Made by a program: the position numbers and the translations under genes
Shown: positions 46,515 to 58,199 of the stretch, piece after piece
Layout of the letters: each line of letters begins with the position of its first letter
Position numbering within the stretch: position 1 is the first letter of the stretch
Origin: Amylostereum areolatum
Taxonomy: Eukaryota > Basidiomycota > Agaricomycetes > Russulales > Stereaceae
Length of the DNA: 64,000 nucleotides
Direction of reading: 5' to 3'
Assembly (NCBI GenBank): GCA_012932865.1
Contig: SAXG01000026.1
Span: 434,001 to 498,000 of the forward strand
The notes under the pieces: model-generated
What the model was told of the DNA's origin: nothing
Databases searched by the model: none
The model's input: only the letters and a program-made list of their open reading frames with translations

Positions 46515-48896
46515 TCAATAGATATATTGTATGTGCTTTCCCCTTCTCATGCGCTCAACCCTCCTCATAGCCATCCCAAAGTCTGTGTCCGAAGGGACAT
46601 AGCCAGCCCAGTCCAAGATCCACTTGACCAGCCTTACATACTCGTCCTTGCCACTTCCGCGAAATGCTCCCACTAACGGCGCATCCACGGTGACTTCGCC
46701 CCAATACACCAATGCATATGCAAGCGTCTCCCTCTTCGGCACGATACCCAACGCACGCATCCAAGCCAGCACCCTAGGAACCTCCGCCCCGAGCGCGTGC
46801 GTCCCGAGAATATGGATATATGCACGGAAAACGCGATCGTTTGGGATGAGCGTCGAGTGCGCGCGCAGGCCATGACTGGGAATCCCGACCGGGAAGGCAT
46901 CGGCGTTCCCTGCACGCGGATGCCAGCGCAACATGTCCCCAAATGGTGCATTCGCAACATCATCGCTCGAAGCGCGTACGGCGACAGCAGGCGCTGCAAC
47001 CTCGCGCAAATATGGCGTATTGTCGGCAAGGATCGCGAGAAACTCGCCCCGAGCCCAGCGCCATGCTTTGACGCCTCCCCACTCGTCCGTGCCCTTGGTC
47101 CGTGGGTCCAGCGCATGCTTGAGTTCTTCGCGCGCCTCCCGGCGCACATCGACGAGGGACCTGGGCTCAGTTTCTTCGGTATTTTTTGAATGTTGCATGA
47201 GCCTAAAGGGGAATCCAAGTTCTCGTAGAGCACCACGTAGCGTCTCGAAATTGTGTGAGGCAAGACGCGCGGCGGTGAGGACGTAGAACAGGGTGTTCGC
47301 GTCTGGTATGGCACCGTAGAGGCGTTGCATATGCTCCCATAACGTCAGCACAGCGTTGGGGCGTAAAGTCTTGATGAGCGCATCCATGAACTTGTTCACA
47401 ACGTCCGTTGCCAAATTACCATCGATAGGGATGCGTTGACTGCGAACGCGACGCGCAAAATCCCCCTCCGACCAATTATCCAACAGTCCGAGGGCACTGT
47501 TCGGCGTGCCTGCATGGACTAGCACTTGGACGCCAACGCCGAGAAGTACGCGGTCCATGGGCAGCCCCGTGAGCCGAAACCGCCTCCAAATGACCTCCGC
47601 GAGATCGTATGCGTTCTTGCGGAGCAGACCCTGTATGACGACTGCATAGGCCTTGGCGGTGTGACGGAATGGCCGCGAATGGTAGAAGAAGTCGAGAAGG
47701 CTTTGCGCGGATACCGAACGGGTGCGAGACAGGATGTAGAGACGAGCTGACCACACCGCTTGCGTGATGGGGGCAGCACGGAACCCCACGCGAGGTCGCA
47801 TATAGATGCGATGGTGGGTGAGACTATGCCATCCGGTATGAGTATTTGCGTGTTGGTGGTGTCGCCAATTCGATGCGTCGGCGAGTGCTTCGAGATACGT
47901 TGAGGGCGTACGTTGGGGTTTCCTGGTAGGAATCGGGTGTGGTGGAGGGTCGTGATCGAACCTTTCGTGGTGAAGGGAGTGGGCATATGTGTTGGCTTGC
48001 GAGTGTCGATTCCTGTGTGTCGAAATACGCAAGAATGCCTCGAGCTCCTCTCTGCTTGGAACTATCCCCTCACGCCGCATCTGACTCCGAATCTTGTCCG
48101 CCAATTGAAGGGTAATATAGGTGTTGGCGAGCAAAAGCTGATGCGTGACTGGCTCGAGTTTGAGTCCCCGTTCGGTCATTGTGTCCAGGACGCGCACGGC
48201 GACCACACCGAGAGTTCTACCGTCTTCCCAGGACGTGGCTGACGCAAGGAGACGAAGGAGGACGTTGAAATGCCACGATTCGTCGAAAAGAGGGAGTCCG
48301 AGGAACAGTTGGACTATTCGTTCCGCCATGTCAAATGCTTGGTGAGATAGAAGACCGTGTGCGAGTATGAGGAGAAGCGGGGCGCGCAAATGGGCAGGGG
48401 TGTAAGGAAGGTGGGAGGCGGCGAGGAGTGTGACACGTCGTGCATCTTCGACCGTCCGCACGCGTAGGCAGAGGCGTAGGATGACCCAGGTCGGAGGATA
48501 TGCCTGCGGTCGGGTTGATGAGGATAGAGAGATGAAGTCCGCGACGTCGCCCAACACATCTGGAAATGGTGAGGTCTCTTGTTCCACCTTGGCTAGAGCC
48601 GTGTTTAAAGGCGATGAACGAAGGACGGGTCTCCATTTCGAGTATTCGGCGGCGGGGACGCCAGCGGCACGCAACCCGTCGATACGCTTGAGTAGGGGAG
48701 AGTCGGGAACGCTAAGTAGAGGCCACACGGGATCCTTGGTACGTTGCTTGAAGCTGTCGATGAGTTGCCGCAGTCTGCGTCTGTAGATTCGAGAGGGAGG
48801 GGTATGCTGGGTTATAGACGCGAGGAAACGTCGCGAGGATGCAGAGAGTTGTGTAGGTCCACAGCTACGGAGGATGTGGGGGACTAGAGTCTGCAT
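46515..48896 (-). CDS. PPR-like mitochondrial protein, intronless
   Basis: A single uninterrupted frame encodes 793 aa. The N-terminus (MQTLVPHILRSCGPTQLSAS) is basic, Ser-rich and lacks acids, as in a mitochondrial targeting peptide. Helical-pair repeats of the pentatricopeptide type recur through the protein, for example ILAHGLLSHQAFDMAERIVQ, AVVIQGLLRKNAYDLAEVIW, DALIKTLRPNAVLTLWEHM and AYIHILGTHALGAEVPRVLA. Such proteins bind organellar RNA and act in its processing or translation. No catalytic domain is seen and I cannot assign a named orthologue. Lack of introns is unusual next to its intron-rich neighbours but is common for PPR genes. Confidence 0.82.
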   Translation of the reverse strand: MQTLVPHILRSCGPTQLSASSRRFLASITQHTPPSRIYRRRLRQLIDSFKQRTKDPVWPLLSVPDSPLLKRIDGLRAAGVPAAEYSKWRPVLRSSPLNTALAKVEQETSPFPDVLGDVADFISLSSSTRPQAYPPTWVILRLCLRVRTVEDARRVTLLAASHLPYTPAHLRAPLLLILAHGLLSHQAFDMAERIVQLFLGLPLFDESWHFNVLLRLLASATSWEDGRTLGVVAVRVLDTMTERGLKLEPVTHQLLLANTYITLQLADKIRSQMRREGIVPSREELEAFLRISTHRNRHSQANTYAHSLHHERFDHDPPPHPIPTRKPQRTPSTYLEALADASNWRHHQHANTHTGWHSLTHHRIYMRPRVGFRAAPITQAVWSARLYILSRTRSVSAQSLLDFFYHSRPFRHTAKAYAVVIQGLLRKNAYDLAEVIWRRFRLTGLPMDRVLLGVGVQVLVHAGTPNSALGLLDNWSEGDFARRVRSQRIPIDGNLATDVVNKFMDALIKTLRPNAVLTLWEHMQRLYGAIPDANTLFYVLTAARLASHNFETLRGALRELGFPFRLMQHSKNTEETEPRSLVDVRREAREELKHALDPRTKGTDEWGGVKAWRWARGEFLAILADNTPYLREVAAPAVAVRASSDDVANAPFGDMLRWHPRAGNADAFPVGIPSHGLRAHSTLIPNDRVFRAYIHILGTHALGAEVPRVLAWMRALGIVPKRETLAYALVYWGEVTVDAPLVGAFRGSGKDEYVRLVKWILDWAGYVPSDTDFGMAMRRVERMRRGKHIQYIY

Positions 48897-49257
48897 ATAC
48901 GACAGACATCTGCACCCATTTCAGCACCAGACGGAACAGTACGGAATGCTATACACACCTAAGTTTTGCTAGACGGCGTGGTCGTCCAGAGCAAAAGCGT
49001 ACGCGCCTGGCACCAAATGACCGCGCCGCGACGCGCGTGAACAAACAGATCCGCGAAATCCGCAGACGAAAATTGAAACGGTCGACACAGGATCTTATTT
49101 AAGAGCCAACTCATGGTTCCTTCTACATATGCTTAATTTTTGGACCATTTCATAGCAGATGTATTGAAGAAGAGATATAATTGAATACACCGGACCCCGC
49201 CACGGCATGCTTAGAAGATTATTGTCATTGCTACCTATGGATTTCTCACCACTTGTA
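48897..49257. other. Intergenic region
   Basis: 5' flank of the PPR-like gene and 3' flank of the next minus-strand gene. Nothing else is seen. Confidence 0.6.
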
Positions 49258-51027
49258 TCAAACCGACGCTCGACGGTCTGGCGGGGGATTGATCAGATCG
49301 AGCTCGCGTAAGTCGATACCAGCGAAGTTCCTATCCTTCAGGTGCCGACTCTCTAGTTCTTGCTTCGCAAGGTACAAATGGACCAGCTTGACGCAATCCT
49401 TGATCTGCAGATCCACAGTCACCTTCATCATCGCTTGAGTACGAGGCGTAATGCCACTCACCACAATAAACAGCCCAAGGCCAAGCGAGTTCCTCCACCT
49501 GCCAGGGGAAGAAACACTTCAGTTCGCCTGAACAACGCCGAAGAGAACCCCACGCACCAAACCGGATCGCTCTCGATCCACGCTCTGTTTCCGCTCACAA
49601 GCAACCTCATCAACACCCTTGTTATCCCCCACGGTCCAGACTTTCCAACCTCCGGTGTATCCCACCTCCACACGGTGGGAGCAAGGTGCGGGCGCGGGGC
49701 CAACAACATCCGCAAAAGCGGGAGTGACCGGCTCGCACGCAAAAGGAGCGCACCCATCGTTTTCGCGATGGTCGGCATCATCAGCGCACCACCCACGACA
49801 CGTCCCACCGATGCGCCGGTGATGCGAAGCGTGCGCGCGGCAGCAGCGCCCGCATTGTCGTCCTCTGGTTCTTGGTCGTCCTGCTGTTCCTGGTCCGCAC
49901 CAGGCAAGTTGTCGACTCGTTGGCCATTTTGAAAGACTTGCACTTCCTGTTGTGCAGGTACATGCACCGGGATGTCATTCCCATCAGCTTCTGCTTGATT
50001 CTGCTGTTGCGGTACAGCCTGTCCTTGGGCCTCTGCCCGACGCTCTTGTGGTTGTAGTTGTGGTTGTCGTTCAACATCTGCATTGATGTTGATACGAATG
50101 ATACCAGGTCCGTCGTCGTCCCCGTCTCCTCCGAGCGCCCAGACAAGACGACGCACTGGCCCAGGAAGTGGCAGTGGTTCATCTGTGTCGATGACTCGCT
50201 GCATAATTTTCGCGCGAGCCGCACGGTAAAGGGCGCGTATAGCAGGGAAAGCGACGCAGATAAGTGTTGGAGAGGGCGGCCACATCGACGCGGGGTCCAA
50301 TGGCAGAAGCGAACGATGGATACGGATGGTAGCAGCAGAGAAAAGGGATTGAGGAGCGGGTGTAGCGGGGAAAGAGGAAGGCCACGCAAAAAGGAGAGGG
50401 ATGAGTGGAGAAATTGATGTGTTGACGGGAAGACGAGATATGATGAGGGACATAGGAATGAGAGGAAGGTTGAGATAGGCGTGCCATGGCCAACGAGAGA
50501 TATCGTCGGTCAGAAGTAGAGAGTACATTTCCGGTCCGAGGAACTCGCGGAGAGCAAAGGCCCCGTAAGATGTTGAGAGGAAATATATACCTGGGAAGAA
50601 AATCAACTTCACAGCTCGCGGACGTAGACGGACAAGATGTGTATGCACTAGAGAGACTTTTGGTTGGGAATGAAGGAAAAGGGGGCTTACCCGCACCAAA
50701 CGATGTCACAATGGTCCCAACCCCAACGACAGTGAATATGCGCCCCACGCTTGACAGGGCACGATTGCATCCGTTGAGGAACCGGAGCAGTGGGGGGTTT
50801 GCGCTTTGGAGCTCGTATCGTGCGCCACACTGGATGAAGATGGTGGAATCAGATACACACAGAGCGCGGGGAGAAGACAAGGAATACCTGTGGACACTTG
50901 AGAGCATTACGTGCGCGTGCGGTCGACTGTTGGGCAGATTTAATCCATTGAAGGAGGCAAGCTTCATGCGCCACGAGGGTACAAGTGCAAGGGTGAGTCC
51001 ATCGGGTTGCATGAGGATCTGAAGCAT
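49258..51027 (-). CDS. Multi-pass membrane protein of unknown function
   Basis: Coding pieces read in order on the minus strand. An N-terminal part runs from about 51027 (MLQILMQPDGLTLALVPSW), with SSVGRIFTVVGVGTIVTSFGA further on. Then come helices with GIYFLSTSYGAFALREFLG and YLNLPLIPMSLIISRLPV. A Gln/Glu/Asp-rich loop (about 49860-50110) is followed by RVVGGALMMPTIAKTMGALLL, and a last helix WRNSLGLGLFIVIKDCVKL joined across two introns. The end reads FAGIDLRELDLINPP. The intron at about 49386-49440 and a second near 49500-49560 are supported by phase. The true start may lie upstream of 51027. I do not recognise the family; helix count and even conservation suggest an organellar or ER membrane protein. 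Confidence 0.65.
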
Positions 51028-51869
51028 ATCAATGGTGAGATGAGACCGTAGAAGAAGGGATACGATGAGTCATGACAGGTGTTGTTGGGAAGCATCGTTT
51101 CACACCCCACTGAGGACGTAGCGTCTTTGACGCCACAACGTATTCCTCGAAATATATAAAGAGTTCCGTAGCTCACCATCGTAGCGTTCTTCCTCACGGC
51201 ATATGTAGCATAGCTTGACCTGTGAAGTGATCTGTAAGCGGGAATTCAGAGCATGTCTATCGCCGTACACGCACCCTCAAGTCGTCTACGGTCGGAACCC
51301 ATACATCCGACATGTTGTTCAGTTCTCAAACGGAGATATGGACGCAGGTGTGGACAGCTGGGAGATTGAGAGAAAAGGACGACGAGGGGTGTTGATCGAA
51401 GTGGTGGTATAAGCAAGGGAGAACGCGTTATGATGACACCCGGGCCCAGCCTACTCGCGCGCGCGCGGCGCGCCCACGCCACGCCTTCCCCGCATTCGCA
51501 AGACACTCCAGTGCTGACCGGTCTGACCCCACATACAGGCTACGACCGCCGTACCCTGACGTAGCTAGCATATGTACTCTATATACGCCCCCACTACTTA
51601 GACTCAGGAGAAATCAGCTTAGAACGGTTGCACAGTGCGATAAAACAACAGACATCATTTAATTCGACAACCAAAGGACTACATGATTCTAGACAAAGAT
51701 ATAGAGTAACAAAATTCAACACTGAAAAGCAATGAGCCGCAACGCCCAAAATAATTTTTCGTCTGACAAGAGCAAACGGACGCCTGAACAGAACATGAAA
51801 GGCAAGCGAAACGAGCAATAGCTCACACCCAGCGGAGAATAAGTGAACCGAGAAGAGAACAACGCACGC
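51028..51869. other. Intergenic region
   Basis: May include a 5' exon of the membrane-protein gene near 51030-51100. The rest is the 3' flank of the SR-protein gene. Nothing else is supported. Confidence 0.45.
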
Positions 51870-52827
51870 CTACTGCTCGTAAGGCGGCGGCTGCACATTG
51901 TCTGCCTTCTTGCCGTCCTCCGACGGTTGAGCAGATCGACCACGCTCACGCTCCACGTCCTTGTCCTTGTCCTTGTCATCGTCCTTGTCCCTGTCGTCCC
52001 GACGCCGCTCGGGTGTCCGGCTGCGACGGCGCGGACTCCGACTCCTGCTACGCTTGCGGTCACGATCACGGTCACGATCATCGTCGCGGCGGCGGCGAGG
52101 ACTTCGAGAGCGGTCACGGTCACTCCGACGGCGAGGAGGGGAGCGACGGTCAGGGCGCCATGCAGATGAAGGAGGGTTTTTCGCCCACTGAAGCCTATCG
52201 TCAGCGACGTAAACTGATGTACGAGGAAACTACTCACTTGAACTCTCAGTCGAGCGCCCTCGAAGTGTTGGCCGTGCCTATTCAAGTTCACCATTCAGAA
52301 AAACGAAGGGGGTTTGCGAAGGGGAGAAAACCAACATTTCGTAGTGAGCGTCATCCGCGTCGCGGCTGGAGCGAAACTCGACGAATGCGTAACTGCGTGG
52401 AGAGTTGAGAGGGCATGTTGAGTGCTCGGATCGAACGGCGTAAACGGGGCGCGACGACGACGACGAATGAAGAACGCGGAACGCGGGATGGTTGTGCGTG
52501 CGTGGTTTTGATAGAAGCGAACGAACGATGCGCGGGGCGTGCACGGCGTGGTATGACGGGCCTCGATTCGAGGACTCGACCGGCTCGTTGTGGCGGAAGA
52601 CTGGATAAAATGGAGGTTTGAAAAGGAAGTGACCTACGGGTTCGAATGAGTGTGGGGGTTTCGCGGAGCAGGGACATCGCAGCGGACGAGGGGGCCGTAG
52701 CTATCGAACATTGCATGAGCGGGTGCGTGATGAACGCGTTACGCATTGCTCACCGTTCAAATTCGTGTGCGAGGTCTCGAGCACGAGTAGCGGGGTGAAA
52801 GCCGCTGACGAAGAGGATACGAGGCAT
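51870..52827 (-). CDS. SR-type RNA-binding protein (one RRM plus RS tail)
   Basis: Five exons (52754-52827, 52638-52700, 52336-52392, 52238-52277, 51870-52187) give 183 aa in phase. The RRM starts at residue 3: RILFVSGFHPATRARDLAHE (RNP2 region), YGPLVRCDVPAPRN, then YAFVEFRSSRDADDAHYEMH (RNP1 region) and FEGARLRVQWAKN. The tail is Arg/Ser, Arg/Asp and Lys/Asp dipeptides (RDRSRSPRRRRDDDRDRD, ERRRDDRDKDDDKDKDKD). SR proteins bind exonic enhancers and recruit spliceosome parts in the nucleus. The intron 52393-52637 is 245 nt against about 55 nt for the others, which could harbour regulated splicing. Confidence 0.9.
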
Positions 52828-53165
52828 GACCAGTTGCTCTAATTCTGGTATCGGTTTTGTTGGGAAAAGTTGCCTGGACGAGGAAAGTCGACGGGTGAAG
52901 GAATGGATGAAGGCCGGCTGAAGAACACGGGGAGCAGGTCCAAGGCGTCGCTGCACGCCGATGTTTGCTGTTGTTTGGCCGGGTAGCATCACGTGCGATT
53001 GTTCTCGAGGCTCACTCACTGCACCTTGCAATGGCAGGCTGGGTTTGGAGTACATATTTTTGCAATGCTACATGATTCATGGTTCTACAAGAACGTACTC
53101 TACATAGCGGGTGTGCAGAATATAGGAGATACAGGCTTCCCGATCGCGGTACACGCACCGTCCCC

Positions 53166-54919
53166 CTACTTCTCCACGTCGAGGACCGTCCCACGCTGCA
53201 CGCTCCCCCAGCCTACACATCACGATTATTAGCATGTGCAAGGAGGTAGCAAAAAATTATGTTGCTTACCCACAAGACGCCAATGCTTTTCAATACGACG
53301 CGAAAGCGCGACCTTCTCGCCCACCTCCGTGCATGCAGGCGACGTCAGCTGAATTTTGGCAAGGTCCGCCTTGACGCTGAGAACACGTCCACCCGTCGAA
53401 GTCGAGCCAATGTTGATGAGGAGCAGCTCATTCTTCACGAGTTTTGTCACCTTGGTTTGCTTCTTATCCTCCGTCTTGACACCGAGCAGTCGACGGAGTA
53501 AAAACAGACTGATCTCGAGCTCTGTAATGGTATAATCAATGGGTGAGTTTGAATACCAAACACATTTGAACATACCAGAGTAGATTTGGGGAAGTTTCCC
53601 GACCGCTCCCAAAACCTGCCCGACGAGGCGATCCGCACGGCAGAGCGTAGGGTCAATTTTGGTGCCAACACCAATCAGACCACCAGGAACCGCGAACTGC
53701 AGCTGGTTGTTTTCGGCGAGTAGGGTAACGATACGGCTGAAGATAGGTTTGCAGCGGTTGCGGCCTGCCGCGTCCTTGGTGACGATGCCTGGGCGAATCT
53801 CCACTTGCATACCGAGGTGGAGGACACCGGTGAGGATGGAACCACCAGCAACGCCACCCTTGAGTTCGTCGACTTCTGCTCCAGGCTTGTTGACGTCGAA
53901 AGAGCGGATGACGATCAGGCGCGGGTCTGAAGTGAAGTCGCGGACAGGGATCGGGATTCGCTTCACGATGTACTCGTTTACAGCGTCGATGTTATATTTC
54001 AGCTGGGCAGAGATGGGTACAATCGGCGATGACTCGGCAACCGTTCCTACATCATTGGTCAGTTCTTGAACATCCTGCACGAAAGTTGTCCAACATACCT
54101 TTGACGAAAGCAGCGATGCTCTTCTGGTGCTCGAGAGCCTGGGCCTCCTTGATAAGGTCGACCTTATTCTGAAGAATGATGAGGTGTTCAAGCTTCATGA
54201 TCTCCACGGCGGCAAGATGCTCGGATGTCTGAGGCTGTGGACACGTCTCGTTCGCGGCCACGAGAAGAAGTGCGGCGTCCATGACCGCGGCACCGTTCAA
54301 CATAGTAGCCATGAGAATGTCGTGACCGGGACAGTCGACGAAAGAGACATGTCGAACGAGTTTCATTCGATGACCGCATCCGGGGCGCTCGCAGGGTGGG
54401 TTGTCTTCTTTATCTGAGCGGTATGAGCGATAGTTCCCTGGTCGAGGGCATGCCTCGTTTTCACACTTGTAGATCTGGAAAAACGCGTACGGTTGGCACT
54501 TGGATGAGCAGAAAAGTCTGGACGACGCACCTTGGCGTTCGCGTAACCCAATTTGATCGTGATATTCCGCACAAGCTCGTTTTTAAACCTGACAGTCATC
54601 ACCCCCGATATTGCTTTCACCACCGTCGATTTTCCGTGCGCGACATGGCCAATCGTTCCTGGAGATCGGTTCAGCACTCGCAGACGTCTGCATGCCGACA
54701 GATTGACCCACCCAGGTTAATCGTCGCCTGACAGAATACGACTGTGAGCGATTTATCCTTGGAAGAAATGATAGGACACACTTGTTTTGAGATCACTTCT
54801 GGTGATAGCGGAGTGAGTTTCGAGACATCTAAGTCGACCTTGGGGATGTCGTCCGCGTCTTCTTCCTCTTCTGAGTCGGACTCTTCGTGGTTCTTTTCCA
54901 ATGTTTCGTCTCCGGGCAT
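53166..54919 (-). CDS. GCD11: Translation initiation factor eIF2, gamma subunit
   Basis: Seven exons (54782-54919, 54712-54727, 54531-54658, 54099-54474, 53576-54046, 53270-53521, 53166-53212) give 475 aa. This is the GTPase that carries initiator Met-tRNA to the 40S subunit. The G1 loop [12 protein letters not shown] is assembled across an intron. Switch and zinc-ribbon parts follow ([23 protein letters not shown]), then [15 protein letters not shown] (G3), ILQNKVDLI (G4) and [13 protein letters not shown] (G5). Domains II and III are complete ([38 protein letters not shown]). The N-terminus is acidic, as in other fungi. Exon 2 is 16 nt and supplies ATINLG just before the G1 loop. Confidence 0.96.
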
Positions 54920-55566
54920 GATGGAGGGTGTTCTGACCTGTGGATAGAAGGAAAAGGATACCGAGAGCGGCGGTGTGGATCAAGGGTTTGACAGGAATGC
55001 GCAAGACCGCGCCGCGATTGACTCGAGCTTGCGGAGTTTCAACATTGACTACGTTCACTAGGAAATTTTGAAGAGAGGCTTCACTCGAACTCGTCAAGCT
55101 TCAAGTTCCTGCCTGACTTTCAGTTTCGGTTTCTTCTTCTCAGCAGATTCGTCCTTCTTGATATCTACGGCCGCTGGAATGTTCGGTATGTATCTTGATG
55201 AAACGGTGTGCGTCTCCCTTTCGAAAATTCTTAAACTTTCGCAGTATCATACAGGCAAGTTAGAAATTTTGACAGTGAAGGTCCTACATTCTATGGGACA
55301 TAATGCATAACGGCGCATCCGAGTCCAGTTCGTCTTTGACGATTGCCAGAATGTATCCTGATTCCTACTTCCGACTCTCTCGTAACCCATGATCGTCCGT
55401 CCGTATGATACGTTTGCGAGCCCAAGGCCTTAGGGCTACGTCAGAATGGAAGGTCAAGGTCATCGGGACTTCGAGTTGGCTTTTCGAGCCAATGCTCAGA
55501 GCTCGGTTAAATATAGGTATGTATGTACAAGTCCTAATTCCCTCCTACGATATCGATACTAATGCT
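54920..55566. other. Intergenic region with a possible coding remnant
   Basis: On the minus strand, 55108-55190 reads as a Lys-rich tail (DIKKDESAEKKKPKLKVRQ) ending in a stop at about 55107, without a recognisable start. It may be a remnant or an unannotated terminal exon. Confidence 0.35.
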
Positions 55567-56351
55567 TCACCAAACTCCAGGAACATACCTGTACGGAACG
55601 GCATTCGCCCATTCAGTCCACTCCTTCCCGAAGACCTTCTTCAGCATCCTATCCTCCTTCCCCGCCCTCGAATAAACGAAAATGCTTCTCATCGTCGTGT
55701 AACCCCAAATTCCCACCACCACCTTCCCCGGCCACTGACGTGCCGTTTCCGTTTCCATCCACCATGATCCTCGACTGAATATGCACATCGTGACGCCGAG
55801 CTTCACCATTATCCCAGCCGTGTACGCAGGATGGCGTACGATCGCGTACGGCCCTGTCGTGACCAGCGTGTGCTTGTCCCGCACAGCGAGTACATATGTG
55901 AAGAACCGTCCAAGCTCGCGGTAGCAAGCCACTCTGATCCATGTGCCGACGCAGACGAACGCCACGCCGACCAGGAACGCCGTTGATGTGTAGATCTTGG
56001 TCGCGGCGCCCTCAGGACTCTCGGAACAGAAAAACTGGTAGATTTCTGGTGCCCAGGCCTTCTGGGGATAGTTTTGTGCCCAGTTGATGAGGATGTCCGC
56101 GATCATCACGAATGCCAACATCAACTTGAATCCAATAGGTAAGCCATACATCGCCCCTTGAGTTGTATATTGCCCAGACTCACATTGGACGATAGGTATG
56201 TTGGAAGTCGGGTGTTTTGCACGAGGCGAAGAGTCAAACTCTCCGGAACCCTCGCAATCTCTCCTTTCCTGGGTGGTGGATTTGGCGAAGTCGTGGAAAT
56301 GCAGTGATAGGTAAGGATGAGCACATTCAATGGGACCTTCAGGAGGGACAT
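55567..56351 (-). CDS. Isoprenylcysteine carboxyl methyltransferase (ICMT)-family membrane protein
   Basis: Two exons (56184-56351 and 55567-56124) give 241 aa. The C-terminal half has the ICMT/PEMT SAM-binding signature: GRFFTYVLAVRDKHTLVTTG, GPYAIVRHPAYTAGI, and near the end RAGKEDRMLKKVFGKEWTEW then YRYVPGVW. At least four hydrophobic helices are present (LMLAFVMIADILINW, TAFLVGVAFVCVGTWI and others). Classical ICMT (Ste14) methylates the prenylated C-terminal cysteine of CAAX proteins in the ER; basidiomycetes have many paralogues whose substrates are unknown, and this may be one of them. The start is the ATG that begins MSLLKVPLNVLIL. Confidence 0.85.
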
Positions 56352-57234
56352 GTTGATGCGAAAAGATCCGTCGTTCTTCTCGAGAGCTCTTATACTCTTA
56401 TTTATACTCAGGAACAACCCCGTTCTCTCCAGTGTCCGAAGCCAGGCCGATGGGACGAAACGTTTCGGAGCATATGCTCCCGCTCTTCGATTTGTGTATA
56501 ACTTCCCCGCGGCGGCGCGTGAGTTGCTATTTTGATCCTGATTCTCCCACAGGTACTCTTATGGTTGCGTTTATAGGCGTTTATAGACCTGACCCATAAC
56601 GCGCAAACTTATGTGCTTGTATCCCGGAGGCTTATGGCCCATTCTGATAAATGTAGGACGTCGCAGCCACAAACTTAGCCGTTCATGGCTACTGCGGCTG
56701 ACAGTACTGTTCACCATGGGATCAGCGTTGTACACCAGCCAGGTCTGCACACTGACAGCGCACGCTCTTCAAGGTATCACAAAGGACGGTATGACGGACG
56801 TTTCCAGATCTGAAACACGAATACCCTATCCAAGTTCATTTCGTGGGATTGGAATCGTCGTGGTTGACTGAAGCCCGCTGCTCGTAAAGATTGTCCTGCT
56901 CTTTTCTGACGTTATACGGAGACATGGTCTAACCTGTACGGCACTTTCACAAAGTAATGCATATGCCCACGATTGTCCATGCTATAAACGGGGTCGTACA
57001 TGTTGGTATAAAGGCCCAAACAACTGCATCGTCGTTAGGCCTGTGACGAGAGACTACTATAAATATATGTAAGCGCGTGGAATGTACGATCGGCGAAGTT
57101 CACATTGTGCGGCGACGCCTGGATCTGTCCTGGATCATGAACACCACTCTGTGCTGAGGGGTATGAAAGCACTTACGCTAACCTCCGGAAATGACGTCCC
57201 ACCTGACGTGTCCTCGTACATACTCGGGTCTCTT
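56352..57234. other. Intergenic region
   Basis: No gene is supported. A TATAAATA sequence at about 57058 could be a core promoter, but no plausible start follows it. Confidence 0.5.
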
Positions 57235-58199
57235 CTATGAAACGAACATGCATTCAGTCATCGTCCGTAAGAAAGAAATACAAACATCAGGATATGGATG
57301 ACAGTGATAGAACCACGACTGTGAAGACGTAGACATGCCAGTATGGCTCAGAATGTCTACCGAACCCTCCCGCTTGGTATGGGCCTCGAGGTTACTGACA
57401 GACAAAGGAAGAGAACGCTGTCCGACCGGCTGGTCCTTGGTCTTCCGGCATGCGTCTCCGGCCCAGGGAGACAAGGGGACGCATGCGTTCTTGCGTGGTT
57501 GGAGGAACTCGTCCCAGTGGGGCTTAGGCGTCTGCAAGCTGAATGTGGAGGAAGAAGAGTGTTCATGTGGCCGTCCGTCGTCCGGAGGGACGCCATCGAC
57601 CTCGGGAACAGGGGAAAACTCGTCCGCCTCGTAGGAGCCCACATCGGATTCCGCTTCAGAACCGCCAGTCTTCCGTTTCCTTAGTATCTGTGGAGGAAGC
57701 ATAGAGCTGTCACGCTTGGTTCCATGTGTCGTTCTGGGGTCCGCGCCTCCTGGTCCATCGCTCCCGCGCCCGAAGCGCCCGAAGCCGCCCAAGCCGCCAC
57801 CGCCCAATCCGCCACCACCCAATCCGCCGCCACCACCGCCCCAGCCTGGATTTTGATTATGACTCGATTTGTTACGAGCTCGCCATGATGCCCGACTTCG
57901 ATGCTCGTCGAGGTGAAGTTTAAGCTTCTCCGGTGTCAATTCGAAGAAGTCTTTAAGAACGCCGGTGTCCAAGTAAGCGGCGAGTTTGCAGAGAAACGAG
58001 TAGAATTTCAAGAATTCCAGCGGCTTCCGAATGTTGAAGGTCGCAAACTCGTATTCCAGAAGCTTGTAGGAAGGGCCTGCATCGCCGTTTCGCTTCTCCA
58101 TTCCGTATATCCGAATCACTCTGTTCGCGAACACAAAGCCAAAGTTCTCCGCAAGTGAGAGGCCGAGACTTTCCTGCTGGTGGAGGCCGGTACATCAGG
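57235..58199 (-). CDS. Orphan glycine-rich protein, doubtful
   Basis: One frame is open from a stop near 58200 to 57235 and has no good ATG at its head. It opens with ESLGLSLAENFGFVFANRV and contains KLAAYLDTGVLKDFFELTPE, which look like folded-protein sequence. A (GGGGL)n run (about 57775-57850) and a low-complexity tail follow. The head of the frame abuts a candidate inverted-repeat element at 58198, so this could be the 3' part of a gene cut by that element. I do not recognise a family. Confidence 0.35.
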
